Counted from the stretch's first letter, positions 1 to 9,258 are shown. The stretch is DNA of 64,000 bases from Pedobacter sp. MC2016-24 (GCF_015223055.1 NZ_JADFBX010000011.1:62001-126000), one strand, 5' to 3'. Numbers and translations are program-made. Notes: generated by a model not told the origin, from the sequence alone.

Positions 1-1
1 G

Positions 2-38
2 GTGAGTCCACGTTTTTTCAGGAAATACGTGGACTCAC
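2..38. other. Perfect 12-bp inverted repeat at the window edge
   Basis: Bases 2-13 and 27-38 are perfectly complementary around a 13-nt loop. No T-run follows on the plus strand. It could be the terminator or 3' hairpin of a gene left of the window, but that gene is not visible. Confidence 0.4.
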
Positions 39-128
39 GCTGGATTAAGAATGCTCAGACGGTGTATTCATTCCGAACCATTCCCCTACTTTGACAAAAG
101 CACATGGGTTTCTTAAAACTTAAAAAAA

Positions 129-935
129 ATGGCAAAATTTGATGGAAAACATGTAAGGGGAGTTATCGGCAATTCAGTTGTCAAAACAGGGCCTAACGGC
201 CAGATCATACAATCCAAACCGGAGAATGTCCGGCAAACTGTAAACACTAAAAAATCGGCCAGGTTATTTGGCCAGGCGAGTACGCTTTCCAAATACATAC
301 GGACAAACCTTCGGCAAACTTATGATGAGAACGGCGACATGGGTATGATCAACCGGTTAACCACCTTAAACCGCGTACTGCTGGCACAATGCCTGCAAGC
401 AGAAACACAAACATTCATTTTTACAGCCGATAGTTTCAGTAAACTGGCAGGTTTTGAATTCAATACCCGATCGCCACTGGCCAACAGTTTATGGGTGGAA
501 CCAGAAATGAGCCTGCTCAACAACATGTTGCAGATCCGTTTACCGGCCATAGCAATCCCGCAGCAACTCAAATTCCCGGTAAATGCAAATCTATGCGACC
601 TGGAACTGGAGGTGGCCATTTTTTCTTTACAGCCCTGCTACGGTAAAACGCCCTACCGGGCTACCATAGAAATTGCTAAAAATCAAACAGCTGTACCTGC
701 ACAGTCCTGGGAACTGGAACTTCCTGAAGGTTGCCTTGCTGTTGCCGCCATAGGATTGAAATATTTCTCGCTATACAAGAACATCAAAAAGCCTTTAAAT
801 TCGGAGAAGTTTCATCCTGCAGGAATTATTGATGCGATTTTCAAACCTGGACACTTCAACATACCACAACCAATAAAATCGGCCAACCGTGTCCAAGGTT
901 CCGGATGGTCGGAGCTTGACAACCTTCAACTTTAA
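129..935 (+). CDS. Unrecognised protein, weakly DUF6266-like
   Basis: A 268-residue soluble protein with no signal peptide, membrane segment or catalytic motif that I recognise. The N-terminus (MAKFDGKHVRGVIGNSVVK, then a run of Asn/Lys/Arg-rich helices to about residue 90) has the general style of the Bacteroidota DUF6266 proteins, which begin with a short Gly-rich strand and a basic helical segment. This resemblance is by memory and weak. The C-terminal half looks beta-rich and hydrophobic. The start follows an A-rich tract typical of Bacteroidota initiation regions. It stands alone: a -7 element for thyA begins 19 nt after its stop. Function unknown. Confidence 0.7.
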   Translation: MAKFDGKHVRGVIGNSVVKTGPNGQIIQSKPENVRQTVNTKKSARLFGQASTLSKYIRTNLRQTYDENGDMGMINRLTTLNRVLLAQCLQAETQTFIFTADSFSKLAGFEFNTRSPLANSLWVEPEMSLLNNMLQIRLPAIAIPQQLKFPVNANLCDLELEVAIFSLQPCYGKTPYRATIEIAKNQTAVPAQSWELELPEGCLAVAAIGLKYFSLYKNIKKPLNSEKFHPAGIIDAIFKPGHFNIPQPIKSANRVQGSGWSELDNLQL

Positions 936-954
936 ATTTATGCTATTAAATATG

Positions 955-962
955 TACTTTTG
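955..962 (+). promoter_or_regulatory. Putative -7 element of the thyA-folA operon
   Basis: TACTTTTG matches the Bacteroidota consensus TAnnTTTG. It lies about 60 nt upstream of the thyA ATG. No clear TTG -33 element is seen at the usual 17-23 nt spacing. Confidence 0.45.
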
Positions 963-1021
963 TATGCAGTAAAACCGCTTAAAATATTCATCTTAACAGG
1001 TGACAAAAATTATATAGATCA

Positions 1022-1816
1022 ATGAAGCAATATTTAGACCTGATGCAGCATGTGCTGGATGAGGGGGCACAAAAGCATGACCGTACCGGTACCGGAACCA
1101 TCAGCGTTTTCGGTTACCAGATGCGTTTTAACCTGCAGGAAGGCTTTCCAATGGTGACCACCAAGAAGTTACACCTGAAATCGATCATCCATGAACTGAT
1201 CTGGTTTTTGAGTGGGGACACCAATATCAAATACCTGAAAGACAATGGCGTAAAAATATGGGACGAATGGGCAGATGCGGATGGCAACCTGGGTCCGGTT
1301 TACGGATCGCAATGGCGCTCCTGGCCAAAGCCTGATGGCGGGCACATCGACCAGATCAGCCAGATCATTGAAACCATCAAAAAGAATCCGGATTCACGAA
1401 GGATCATCGTCTCTGCATGGAATGTAGCTGAAATTGAAAATATGGCTTTACCGCCATGCCATGCCTTCTTCCAGTTTTATGTAGCTGACGGAAAACTGAG
1501 CTGCCAGCTGTACCAGCGCAGTGCCGATATCTTTTTAGGCGTACCCTTTAACATTGCTTCGTATGCCCTGCTGACCATGATGGTGGCCCAGGTTTGCGGA
1601 TTGCAATACGGCGATTTTATCCATACCCTTGGCGATGCCCATTTGTACAACAACCACATTGAACAGGCCAGGTTGCAATTGAGCAGGGATGCCAGGCCTT
1701 TACCGGTTATGGAAATCAACCCGGAGGTTAAAAACATCTTCGACTTCAAATTTGAAGATTTTACGTTGAAGAATTATGAACCGCATCCGCATATTAAAGG
1801 AGCTGTAGCTGTATGA
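1022..1816 (+). CDS. thyA: Thymidylate synthase
   Basis: Converts dUMP to dTMP using 5,10-methylene-tetrahydrofolate and releases dihydrofolate. The 264-residue length is exactly that of the classic bacterial ThyA. Visible landmarks are the N-terminal DRTGTGT loop (about residues 21-27), the catalytic cysteine in ALPPCHAFFQF (about residue 146), the QRSAD phosphate-binding arginine motif and the GDAHLYNNH segment that contacts dUMP. The TGA stop overlaps the ATG of the dihydrofolate reductase gene (ATGA), so the two are very probably translated together. This is functional coupling, since DHFR recycles the dihydrofolate that ThyA makes. Confidence 0.98.
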   Translation: MKQYLDLMQHVLDEGAQKHDRTGTGTISVFGYQMRFNLQEGFPMVTTKKLHLKSIIHELIWFLSGDTNIKYLKDNGVKIWDEWADADGNLGPVYGSQWRSWPKPDGGHIDQISQIIETIKKNPDSRRIIVSAWNVAEIENMALPPCHAFFQFYVADGKLSCQLYQRSADIFLGVPFNIASYALLTMMVAQVCGLQYGDFIHTLGDAHLYNNHIEQARLQLSRDARPLPVMEINPEVKNIFDFKFEDFTLKNYEPHPHIKGAVAV

Positions 1817-2298
1817 TCGTATCTGCCGTTGTCGCCATCGCAGAAAACTATGCGATCGGCAAAAACAATGAATTGCTCTGGTATTTACCAGCCGATTTGA
1901 AACATTTTAAAGCGGTGACTTCTGGCCATACGGTAATTATGGGTCGCAAGACCTATGAATCTATCGGTAAGCCACTCCCCAACCGACGTAATGTTGTCGT
2001 TACCCGCAAAAAAGACCTGCTGATTCCGGGAGTTGAAATCACCAATGGTATTGATGAAGCTTTGCTACTTTGCAGTGGTGAGCCTGAAGTCTTTATTATA
2101 GGGGGTGCCGAAATCTATAAATCGGCCCTGGAACGCACAGACCGCATTTACCTGACTACGGTTCATGACAGTTTTGAGGCGGATGCGTATTTTCCGGAAA
2201 TTGACCGGGACCAATGGCGGGAGACGGAAATTGAAAAACATTTGCCCGATGAAAAAAACAAGCTGGCTTATACGTTTTCAACGCTTTTGCGTAAATAG
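1813..2298 (+). CDS. folA: Dihydrofolate reductase
   Basis: NADPH-dependent reduction of dihydrofolate to tetrahydrofolate in the cytosol. The protein is 161 residues, normal for a chromosomal DHFR. It begins MIVSAVVAIAENYAIGKNNE, the family-typical first strand and loop, followed by LPADLKHFK with the substrate-binding acidic residue, the VIMGRKTYESIG NADPH motif and the FIIGGAEIY Gly-Gly segment. The start overlaps the thyA stop by four bases. No terminator-like hairpin is evident between its stop and secDF. Confidence 0.97.
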   Translation: MIVSAVVAIAENYAIGKNNELLWYLPADLKHFKAVTSGHTVIMGRKTYESIGKPLPNRRNVVVTRKKDLLIPGVEITNGIDEALLLCSGEPEVFIIGGAEIYKSALERTDRIYLTTVHDSFEADAYFPEIDRDQWRETEIEKHLPDEKNKLAYTFSTLLRK

Positions 2299-2352
2299 TT
2301 GAGCCTCTATAATAAAAAATCAATAAGGTGGTCTATTAATTAAAAAAATAAT

Positions 2353-2360
2353 TAGATTTG
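2353..2360 (+). promoter_or_regulatory. Putative -7 element of secDF
   Basis: TAGATTTG fits TAnnTTTG and sits about 50 nt upstream of the secDF ATG in an A/T-rich gap. A TTG at -33 is not obvious. Confidence 0.45.
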
Positions 2361-2412
2361 CCGACTTGTTAAAAAAATATATAGCATATATAGACTAATA
2401 ATTACAAAACAA

Positions 2413-5388
2413 ATGCAGGGTAAAGGTTTTATTAAATTTATGGCAATACTATTAGGTATTGTCTGTGTGTATTCTCTCTCATTCAACTTTGTTACCTCAA
2501 AGGTTGAAAAAGACGCAAAAGCTTATGCTAAAGGGGATGTAGCTAAAGAAAAGGCTTATTTAGATTCGATGGCTACCGTGCCGGTTTATCCGTTGTTTGG
2601 ATTTAATTATCAGTTCTGTAAAACTAAAGAGATCAATTTAGGTTTGGACCTTAAAGGTGGTATGAACGTAACGATGGAAATATCGTTAGGTGAATTGGTT
2701 AAATCTTTAGCTAACAATACCGATGACGTTAATTTTAACAAAGCATTGGCAACGGCACAGCAACAGTTAAATGCTGGTGGTAAAGACTACGTAAGCTTAT
2801 TTGTTAACGAATTTGAGAAACTTTCTCCAAACGTTAAGCTTGCTGATTTCTTCTCCAACCAGGATAATGCTAAAGAGCTGAAGCCTAATGCGAGCAATTC
2901 TGAAGTAAAAACGTATTTGTCTAAACAGGCAACCAGCGCAATTGATCGTTCATTCTTTATCATCAGAAGCCGTATTGACGGTTTTGGTGTGGTGAGCCCG
3001 AACATGCAAAAACAAGAAGGTACCAACAGGATCCTGATTGAGATGCCAGGTGTGCAGGACAAAGAACGTATCCATAAATTATTACAAGGTTCTGCTGAAC
3101 TACAGTTCTGGCAAGTGTACCAAAATGATGAGGTTTATCCGATTTTGGAAAGCATCAACAAAACACTGGCTTTAACGTTAAAAGATACAGCTGCTGTAGC
3201 AGGTGTTGCTAACGATACGACAGCTAAGTCTGGCAGTAAACTGGCTGGTCTGGCTAAAAAGACAGATACTAAAGATACTGCTGCTGTAAAAAGCGAAGCC
3301 GCAAAATCTAATCCTTTATTTGCAGTATTACAGCCACCTACTTACCAGGCTGAAAACGGTCAGCAAGCTTTGCGCCCGGGACCAGTTGTAGGTTATGTGG
3401 TTCAAAAAGATACCGCTAAAGTAAATTCATTTTTCAAAAGAGCAGAGGTTAAAGCCATCATTCCACAGAGCTATAAATTCATGTGGAGCTCTAAACCAGC
3501 TGATCTGGGTACAACCAATACTGCTAAAGTTTTTGAACTTTATGCAATTAAAGTAACTTCATTTGATGGCAAACCAGATTTAGGTGGTGAGGCGATCAGC
3601 GATGCCCGTCATGATTTTGACCAGAAAGGCAGACCGGAAGTAACCATGTCTATGACTGGTGAAGGTGCTGCAAAATGGAAAAAAATCACTGCTGAAGCTT
3701 CTGCTGATCCAAACAATAAAAAAGCAATTGCCATTGTATTGGACAATACCGTTTACTCTGCCCCTACTGTTCAAAACGAAATTCCTAATGGTAGTTCTTC
3801 GATCACTGGTAACTTCACCATCAACGACACACAAGATTTAGCAAACATTCTGAAAGCTGGTAAATTACCTGCTCCTGCAAGAATCGTTGGTGAGTTTGTG
3901 GTTGGTCCATCATTGGGTCAGGCTGCAATTCACGATGGTCTGTTGTCGTTTGTATTGGCATTCGTAGTGATCCTGATCTTCATGGCCCTGTATTACAACA
4001 AAGCGGGTTGGGTAGCTAACCTGGCGTTGGTGATCAACTTGTTCTTCATCATGGGTATCCTGGTTTCACTGGGTGCTGTATTAACCTTGCCTGGTATCGC
4101 TGGTATCGTATTGGTAATCGGTTTATCGGTTGATGCGAACATCCTGATCTTTGAACGTGTAAGGGAAGAACTGAACCATGGTAAATCAACTCCGGTTGCA
4201 ATTAAAGAAGGTTTTAAACACGCCATGTCTTCAATCATAGACAGTAACGTTACGGTATTGGTATTGGGTGTGATCCTGTACGTATTTGGTAGCGGTCCTG
4301 TTCAGGGTTTTGCAACTACACTTTGTATCGGTATCTTATCTTCATTATTCTGTGCGGTATTGATCTCACGTTTGGTGTTCGATACTTTATTAGACAAAAA
4401 AGCAAACATCACTTTCGGTAATAAATACACCATTCACGCCTTCAAAAACATTGCCTTCAACTTTGTTGGTCACCGTAAATTGTATTACATGATTTCTACG
4501 GCAATCATTGTTTTAGGTATTGGTTTCTATATCAAACATGGTGGTTTAAACTTAGGTATCGACTTTAAAGGTGGTAGAACGTATATCGTTCACTTTGATA
4601 AAGGTATGCAGACTGAAGATGTGAGAGCAACTTTAACCGATGTATTCCCTGAGTCTGAAACCATTGTTAAAACTGCAGGTGCAGATAATGAATTAAAAAT
4701 TACCACAACTTTCCACATTGCAGATGTAGATACGCAGGCGGATAAATTGGTGGAAGATGCTTTACACAAAGGTTTAACTAAAACTGGTGTAAAATATACC
4801 ATTGAAAGTAATGAAAAAGTAGGTCCGATCATTGCGAGTGACATTTTGTACAGTGCTTACGGTGCAATCCTGTTCTCTTGCCTGGTGATGTTTATCTATA
4901 TCGTAGTGAGGTTTAAAAAATTAAACTACGGTTTAGGTGCGGTAATCGCCTTGTTCCACGACGTATTATTGGTACTTTCATTCTATACGATCTTAGACGG
5001 TGTACTTCCATTCTCTTTAGAGATTGGTCAGGATTTCATCGCGGCGATTTTAACGGTAATGGGTTATACCATGACTGAAACGGTGGTTGTATTTGACAGG
5101 ATCCGTGAGAAACTGGCCGAGTCTGGTAAAGAAGACCTGCATGGAAAAGAAAGAGAAACTTTGATCAACTTTGCGTTGAACAGTACATTGAGTCGTACCA
5201 TCCTGACTTCATTAACCGTATTCTTCGTATTGTTGGTGATCTTCATCTTTGGTGGTGCAAGTATCCGCGGATTTATCTTTGCCTTGTTAATTGGTCGTAT
5301 CATCGGTACATATTCATCATTATGTATCTCTACTCCAATTGTACTTGACTTGGGTGAAGCTAAAGTAAAAGACAAAAAAACAGCGTAA
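2413..5388 (+). CDS. secDF: Fused protein translocase subunit SecDF
   Basis: Proton-driven accessory subunit of the Sec translocon that helps pull exported proteins across the inner membrane. SecD and SecF are fused in one 991-residue chain, the usual state in Bacteroidota. An N-terminal membrane helix (about residues 8-25) precedes the SecD motif LGLDLKGGMNV (about 75-85), the large periplasmic domain and the SecD membrane bundle (about 510-660). The SecF half starts near residue 690 with LGIDFKGGRTY (about 714-724) and its own membrane bundle. The periplasmic part contains a low-complexity Ala/Lys/Thr/Asp insertion at about residues 255-305. A strong terminator follows the stop. Confidence 0.97.
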   Translation: MQGKGFIKFMAILLGIVCVYSLSFNFVTSKVEKDAKAYAKGDVAKEKAYLDSMATVPVYPLFGFNYQFCKTKEINLGLDLKGGMNVTMEISLGELVKSLANNTDDVNFNKALATAQQQLNAGGKDYVSLFVNEFEKLSPNVKLADFFSNQDNAKELKPNASNSEVKTYLSKQATSAIDRSFFIIRSRIDGFGVVSPNMQKQEGTNRILIEMPGVQDKERIHKLLQGSAELQFWQVYQNDEVYPILESINKTLALTLKDTAAVAGVANDTTAKSGSKLAGLAKKTDTKDTAAVKSEAAKSNPLFAVLQPPTYQAENGQQALRPGPVVGYVVQKDTAKVNSFFKRAEVKAIIPQSYKFMWSSKPADLGTTNTAKVFELYAIKVTSFDGKPDLGGEAISDARHDFDQKGRPEVTMSMTGEGAAKWKKITAEASADPNNKKAIAIVLDNTVYSAPTVQNEIPNGSSSITGNFTINDTQDLANILKAGKLPAPARIVGEFVVGPSLGQAAIHDGLLSFVLAFVVILIFMALYYNKAGWVANLALVINLFFIMGILVSLGAVLTLPGIAGIVLVIGLSVDANILIFERVREELNHGKSTPVAIKEGFKHAMSSIIDSNVTVLVLGVILYVFGSGPVQGFATTLCIGILSSLFCAVLISRLVFDTLLDKKANITFGNKYTIHAFKNIAFNFVGHRKLYYMISTAIIVLGIGFYIKHGGLNLGIDFKGGRTYIVHFDKGMQTEDVRATLTDVFPESETIVKTAGADNELKITTTFHIADVDTQADKLVEDALHKGLTKTGVKYTIESNEKVGPIIASDILYSAYGAILFSCLVMFIYIVVRFKKLNYGLGAVIALFHDVLLVLSFYTILDGVLPFSLEIGQDFIAAILTVMGYTMTETVVVFDRIREKLAESGKEDLHGKERETLINFALNSTLSRTILTSLTVFFVLLVIFIFGGASIRGFIFALLIGRIIGTYSSLCISTPIVLDLGEAKVKDKKTA

Positions 5389-5415
5389 TTCAAGAATTAC
5401 ATTGATCTGATAAAT

Positions 5416-5446
5416 AAAGGCATCCTTTTTGGGATGCCTTTTGTTG
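5416..5446 (+). terminator. Rho-independent terminator after secDF
   Basis: Ten-base stem (5416-5425 with 5432-5441), six-base loop, followed by a T-rich stretch. It lies 28 nt after the secDF stop. Confidence 0.85.
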
Positions 5447-5494
5447 TTATAAGTAGTTTTACATATTGTTAGATACTTATTGAACCCAAAGATT

Positions 5495-6820
5495 ATGGAT
5501 CAACATTTCCCTAAAGGTACCCAACCCAGAATTGTCATTATAGGTGGTGGATTTGGTGGCATTGAGCTGGCAAAAAAACTACGCAACCAGGCTGTAGATG
5601 TATTGATGGTAGATAAACACAATTACCATACTTTCCAGCCTTTACTTTACCAGGTGGCTACCGGTGGTTTGGAAGCAGACTCCATTGCCTTCCCTTTAAG
5701 AAAGATCTTCAAAGGTCAGAAAAACCTGACTTTCAGGGTTACAGAAGTAAAGAAAGTACTGGCAGCACAAAATGTAATTGAAACTACGATCGGTACGATT
5801 GAATACGATTACCTGGTACTTGCTACCGGATCAACCAGCAACTTTTTTGGTCAGACAGAAATTGAAGGCAATGCCATGCCGATGAAGTCGATCCCCGAAG
5901 CACTTAACCTCAGAAGTTTAATTTTACAAAATCTGGAAGCGGCACAGATTGCAGAAGATGCGCAGCAACGGGCAGAATTGTTGAATTTTGTGGTGGTTGG
6001 TGGTGGCCCCACAGGTGTTGAAACTGCGGGAGCTTTAGCAGAACTGAAAAAACACGTATTGAAAAGCGATTATCCTGACCTGGAGATTAATGATGTCAAC
6101 ATTTACCTGGTAGAAGGTTCTCCGGCATTGCTGGCAGCCATGTCATCACAGGCACAGCAAAAAGCCGCGGATTTTTTACATGAACTGGGTGTAACCATTA
6201 TGAAAAATACGCGTGTATTGGGTTACGATGGTAAGGTACTTACTTTAGGAGATGAACAAAAGATCCCCTCCTCTACCGTCATCTGGTCGGCCGGCGTTAA
6301 AGGTGTAGTTATTGAGGGCTTAAATACAGAACATGTGGTGCGGGGCAACCGCTTAAAAGTAAACGAGATTAACCTGGTAGACGGCTATCAGAATATTTAC
6401 GCCATTGGCGATGTGGCTGCCATGATTACCGAAGAATTTCCAAACGGGCACCCCGGTGTTGCACCTGCGGCCATCCAACAGGGAAAACTTTTGGCCAAAA
6501 ACCTGCTCCGTATCATCGCGAAACAGCCTACGGAAAACTTCAAATATTTCGATAAAGGTGCGATGGCTACTGTAGGCCGCAACAGGGCGGTGGTAGACTT
6601 GCACAAAATTAGATTTCAGGGTGTATTTGCGTGGTTTACCTGGATGTTTGTACATTTGATGACTTTAGTTGGTTTCAGAAACAAGCTGGTGGTATTTGTG
6701 AACTGGGTATGGAGCTATTTTAGCTACGACCGGGGCACGCGTTTAATCATCCGGCCTTTTCACCGATCTAAAGACGTAAAACAAACAGCAGTACCCAATG
6801 AAAGCGGAACAAGCCATTAA
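5495..6820 (+). CDS. ndh: Type II NADH:quinone oxidoreductase (NDH-2)
   Basis: Single-subunit, non-proton-pumping FAD enzyme that passes electrons from NADH to the quinone pool at the inner face of the cytoplasmic membrane. The FAD-binding GGGFGGIE fold is at about residues 17-24, a second dinucleotide fold VVVGGGPTGVETAG near 165 binds NADH, and YAIGDVAA is the conserved FAD motif near 305. The hydrophobic and aromatic C-terminal region (about 370-410) is the likely membrane anchor. ATG at 5495 is preferred over an in-frame TTG five codons upstream because it is the first ATG before the Rossmann strand. The 3' end overlaps the next gene by 23 bases. The 441-residue length fits the family. 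Confidence 0.93.
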   Translation: MDQHFPKGTQPRIVIIGGGFGGIELAKKLRNQAVDVLMVDKHNYHTFQPLLYQVATGGLEADSIAFPLRKIFKGQKNLTFRVTEVKKVLAAQNVIETTIGTIEYDYLVLATGSTSNFFGQTEIEGNAMPMKSIPEALNLRSLILQNLEAAQIAEDAQQRAELLNFVVVGGGPTGVETAGALAELKKHVLKSDYPDLEINDVNIYLVEGSPALLAAMSSQAQQKAADFLHELGVTIMKNTRVLGYDGKVLTLGDEQKIPSSTVIWSAGVKGVVIEGLNTEHVVRGNRLKVNEINLVDGYQNIYAIGDVAAMITEEFPNGHPGVAPAAIQQGKLLAKNLLRIIAKQPTENFKYFDKGAMATVGRNRAVVDLHKIRFQGVFAWFTWMFVHLMTLVGFRNKLVVFVNWVWSYFSYDRGTRLIIRPFHRSKDVKQTAVPNESGTSH

Positions 6821-7673
6821 ACTGATTGAATGCCCAAGGGATGCCATGCAAGGCATTCACGATTTTATACCGACGGAGCTGAAAGCTGCTTACCTCAACC
6901 TCCTGTTACAGGTTGGCTTCGACACCATTGATTTTGGCAGTTTCGTATCGCCGAAGGCCATTCCGCAATTGCGGGATACGGCAGAAGTGCTTTCATTACT
7001 GGATCTGGACAATGCCAGATCTAAATTGCTGGCTATTGTAGCCAATTTAAGGGGTGCTGAGGCGGCTGTAGCCCATCCGGAGATCAGTTACCTCGGTTTT
7101 CCTTTTTCGATCTCAGAAACCTTTCAACAGCGCAATACGAACTCCAGCATAGCACAGTCCATGGAAACAGTAAAAAGCATGCTGGAATTGTGTGATCAGC
7201 ACGATAAAGAAGCAGTGATCTATCTGTCCATGGGTTTTGGAAACCCATATGGAGATGTATGGAATGTTGAAATTGTGGAACAATGGGCGGATGCGCTGGT
7301 TCATCAGGGTGCCCGGATACTTGCTTTATCAGATACCACTGGCATGTCCAATCCTGAAAGCATAAAAGAAATTGTTCCGCCCCTGCTCAGTCGCTTTGAA
7401 GGGCATCCTCATCAGGTTGAAATTGGTCTCCATCTCCACAGCAGGCCTGACACCCGGTTTGAAAAGATCAATGCAGCTTACGAAAGCGGATGCAGACGAT
7501 TTGACAGTGCCATAAAGGGCCTTGGCGGTTGCCCTATGGCGGCTGATGATTTAACGGGTAACATGGCCACAGAGGGCCTGATCGGCTACCTGGAGCACAA
7601 AGATGAACACCTGGGACTGGATATGAATAAATTCAGGGAAGCCATGCAGTTTTCCTCAAAGGTATTCCAATAA
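6798..7673 (+). CDS. Hydroxymethylglutaryl-CoA lyase family protein
   Basis: Probably cleaves 3-hydroxy-3-methylglutaryl-CoA to acetyl-CoA and acetoacetate, the last step of leucine and ketone-body catabolism. The 291-residue TIM-barrel protein has the start CPRDAMQG, corresponding to the RD(G/A)xQ metal-site motif of the HMGL-like superfamily, the HLHSRPD His-x-His metal ligands, and GLGGCPMA, the loop with the catalytic cysteine that distinguishes HMG-CoA lyase from isopropylmalate and citramalate synthases. The start lies inside the end of the NDH-2 gene, so the two are co-transcribed. The convergent acetyltransferase gene begins seven bases after its stop. Confidence 0.88.
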   Translation: MKAEQAIKLIECPRDAMQGIHDFIPTELKAAYLNLLLQVGFDTIDFGSFVSPKAIPQLRDTAEVLSLLDLDNARSKLLAIVANLRGAEAAVAHPEISYLGFPFSISETFQQRNTNSSIAQSMETVKSMLELCDQHDKEAVIYLSMGFGNPYGDVWNVEIVEQWADALVHQGARILALSDTTGMSNPESIKEIVPPLLSRFEGHPHQVEIGLHLHSRPDTRFEKINAAYESGCRRFDSAIKGLGGCPMAADDLTGNMATEGLIGYLEHKDEHLGLDMNKFREAMQFSSKVFQ

Positions 7674-7679
7674 AGTATT

Positions 7680-8108
7680 TTAGCTTTGTTTTACCATTTT
7701 AAAATGCTGGATACCGGCTTCTTCAAACTGGTCACCTTCGGCCATAAAGCCAAATCTGGAATACAGACGCATGGCATCAAGTTGTGCATTGAGGTAAATG
7801 TAATGCGCATCTGCGGGCAAATCAGCTAAGGCTGCTGCCACCAGGGCCTGTCCGATCCTTTTACCTCTGAACTCTTTAAGTACGGCAAAGCGTTCCAGTT
7901 TGTAACCTTTATCGGTTTTACGCCAGCGGCAGGCGCCGCAGGGCTCCCCGTTCAGCTCTGCCAGGAAGTGAATGGATTCTTCTTCATTTTCCCATTCCAG
8001 TTCCGGCGGACAATGCTGTTCATCCACAAAAACAATTTTCCGGATTGCAAATGCCTTTTCCAGATCGTCCTGATTCCTTACTTTATTTACCTGAAGTGTT
8101 GTTTCCAT
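7680..8108 (-). CDS. GNAT family N-acetyltransferase
   Basis: Small acetyl-CoA-dependent acyltransferase of unknown substrate. The 142-residue protein has the GNAT layout: an N-terminal alpha/beta unit (FAIRKIVFVDEQ), central strands with CGACRWRK, and the acetyl-CoA pyrophosphate loop in the segment RGKRIGQALVAAAL (motif A, Q/RxxGxG/A type), then YLNAQLDAMRLYSRFGF, a typical C-terminal motif. The pattern resembles the ElaA/YjaB-like subgroup. The longer frame begins 12 codons upstream, inside the aldolase terminator region, so ATG at 8108 is preferred. It lies tail to tail with the lyase gene. Confidence 0.85.
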   Translation of the reverse strand: METTLQVNKVRNQDDLEKAFAIRKIVFVDEQHCPPELEWENEEESIHFLAELNGEPCGACRWRKTDKGYKLERFAVLKEFRGKRIGQALVAAALADLPADAHYIYLNAQLDAMRLYSRFGFMAEGDQFEEAGIQHFKMVKQS

Positions 8109-8121
8109 AGGTTTCATGCAA

Positions 8122-8160
8122 CAAAAAAAGCGCCACAAGATCAATCTTGCAGCGCTTTTT
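8122..8160 (-). terminator. Terminator after fructose-bisphosphate aldolase
   Basis: Stem 8125-8133 with 8152-8160 and an inner CAAGAT/ATCTTG stem. Read on the minus strand it ends in a U-run (plus-strand A-run 8122-8129). It lies between the aldolase stop and the GNAT start. Confidence 0.8.
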
Positions 8161-8178
8161 ATATTTTATATCCGGATA

Positions 8179-9258
8179 TTACAATTTATCGCTGGCGTTT
8201 CTGCAGTTTAGATCTTCAAAAGCCTGGGTTAAGCGTTTCACAAATTGTTCTTCGCCTTTACGTAACCATACGCGTGGATCATAATATTTCTTGTTTGGTT
8301 TATCTTCTCCGTCCGGATTACCGATCTGGCCCTGAAGATAAGCTTCATTCGCTTTATAATAATCCAGGATACCTTCCCAGAATGCCCATTGCATATCGGT
8401 ATCGATATTCATTTTGATGGCACCATAAGAAATCGCCTCACGGATCTCTTCCTGAGAAGAACCAGAACCACCGTGGAATACGAAGTTGATTGGTTTTTCG
8501 GCAGTCAGGTTAAATTTCTCTTTGATAAAGTCCTGCGAGTTTTTCAAAATTACCGGTTGCAATTTTACGTTACCTGGTTTGTATACACCATGTACGTTAC
8601 CAAATGCGGCAGCAACTGTAAATTTATCGCTCACTTTACTCAATTCTTCATAAGCATAAGCTACTTCAGAAGGTTGTGTATACAATTTAGAACTGTCCAC
8701 ATCACTATTGTCTACACCATCTTCTTCACCACCGGTTACACCCAATTCAATTTCAATGGTCATGCCCATTTTAGCCATACGGGCTAAATATTTGGCAGAG
8801 ATCTCCATGTTTTCTTCGATTGGCTCCTCAGAAAGGTCAAGCATGTGTGAAGAGAACAAAGGTTTGCCGTGTTCAGCAAAGAATTTCTCACCGTGATCCA
8901 ATAATCCGTCGATCCATGGCAATAATTTTTTAGCAGCATGGTCGGTATGTAAAACTACTGCAACGCCGTAATGTTCGGCCAGCAGATGCACGTGCTTGGC
9001 TGCAGAAACTGCGCCCAATACGCAAGCATTTAAGTTATCGTTATTTAATGTTTTACCTGCGTAGAACTGAGCACCACCGTTAGACAGCTGGATCATCACT
9101 GGTGAATTCACCGCTTTTGCAGTTTCCATAACTGCATTGATGGTATTGGTACCTGTAACATTCACCGCTGGCAATGCGAACTGATGTTTTTTAGCCTGTT
9201 CAAATAATTCCTGAACAGCATCTCCGTAAATTACGCCTTTATAGCCTTTTAAACTCAT
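8179..9258 (-). CDS. fbaA: Class II fructose-bisphosphate aldolase
   Basis: Zinc-dependent cleavage of fructose-1,6-bisphosphate to dihydroxyacetone phosphate and glyceraldehyde-3-phosphate in glycolysis, or the reverse in gluconeogenesis. From ATG at 9258 the protein is 359 residues, the length of E. coli FbaA, and begins MSLKGYKGVIYGDAV. Zinc and catalytic motifs are visible: HTDHAAKK (metal His and catalytic Asp near residue 110), IEIELGVTGGEEDGVD (class II signature), NVHGVYKPG and VFHGGSGSS (metal His and phosphate loop), then NIDTDMQWAFW. A 40-residue upstream extension of the frame is rejected because it is not family-like and would overlap the divergent accD leader. Confidence 0.97.
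   Translation of the reverse strand: MSLKGYKGVIYGDAVQELFEQAKKHQFALPAVNVTGTNTINAVMETAKAVNSPVMIQLSNGGAQFYAGKTLNNDNLNACVLGAVSAAKHVHLLAEHYGVAVVLHTDHAAKKLLPWIDGLLDHGEKFFAEHGKPLFSSHMLDLSEEPIEENMEISAKYLARMAKMGMTIEIELGVTGGEEDGVDNSDVDSSKLYTQPSEVAYAYEELSKVSDKFTVAAAFGNVHGVYKPGNVKLQPVILKNSQDFIKEKFNLTAEKPINFVFHGGSGSSQEEIREAISYGAIKMNIDTDMQWAFWEGILDYYKANEAYLQGQIGNPDGEDKPNKKYYDPRVWLRKGEEQFVKRLTQAFEDLNCRNASDKL

Noticed and set aside
6798..7673. 2-isopropylmalate or citramalate synthase as identity of the lyase gene
   Set aside because: At 291 residues it is too short for these synthases, and it carries the GLGGCP loop of HMG-CoA lyase.
8389..8787. Plus-strand 132-codon frame inside the aldolase gene
   Set aside because: Antisense shadow of a well-identified gene; aromatic-rich composition without domain or start context.
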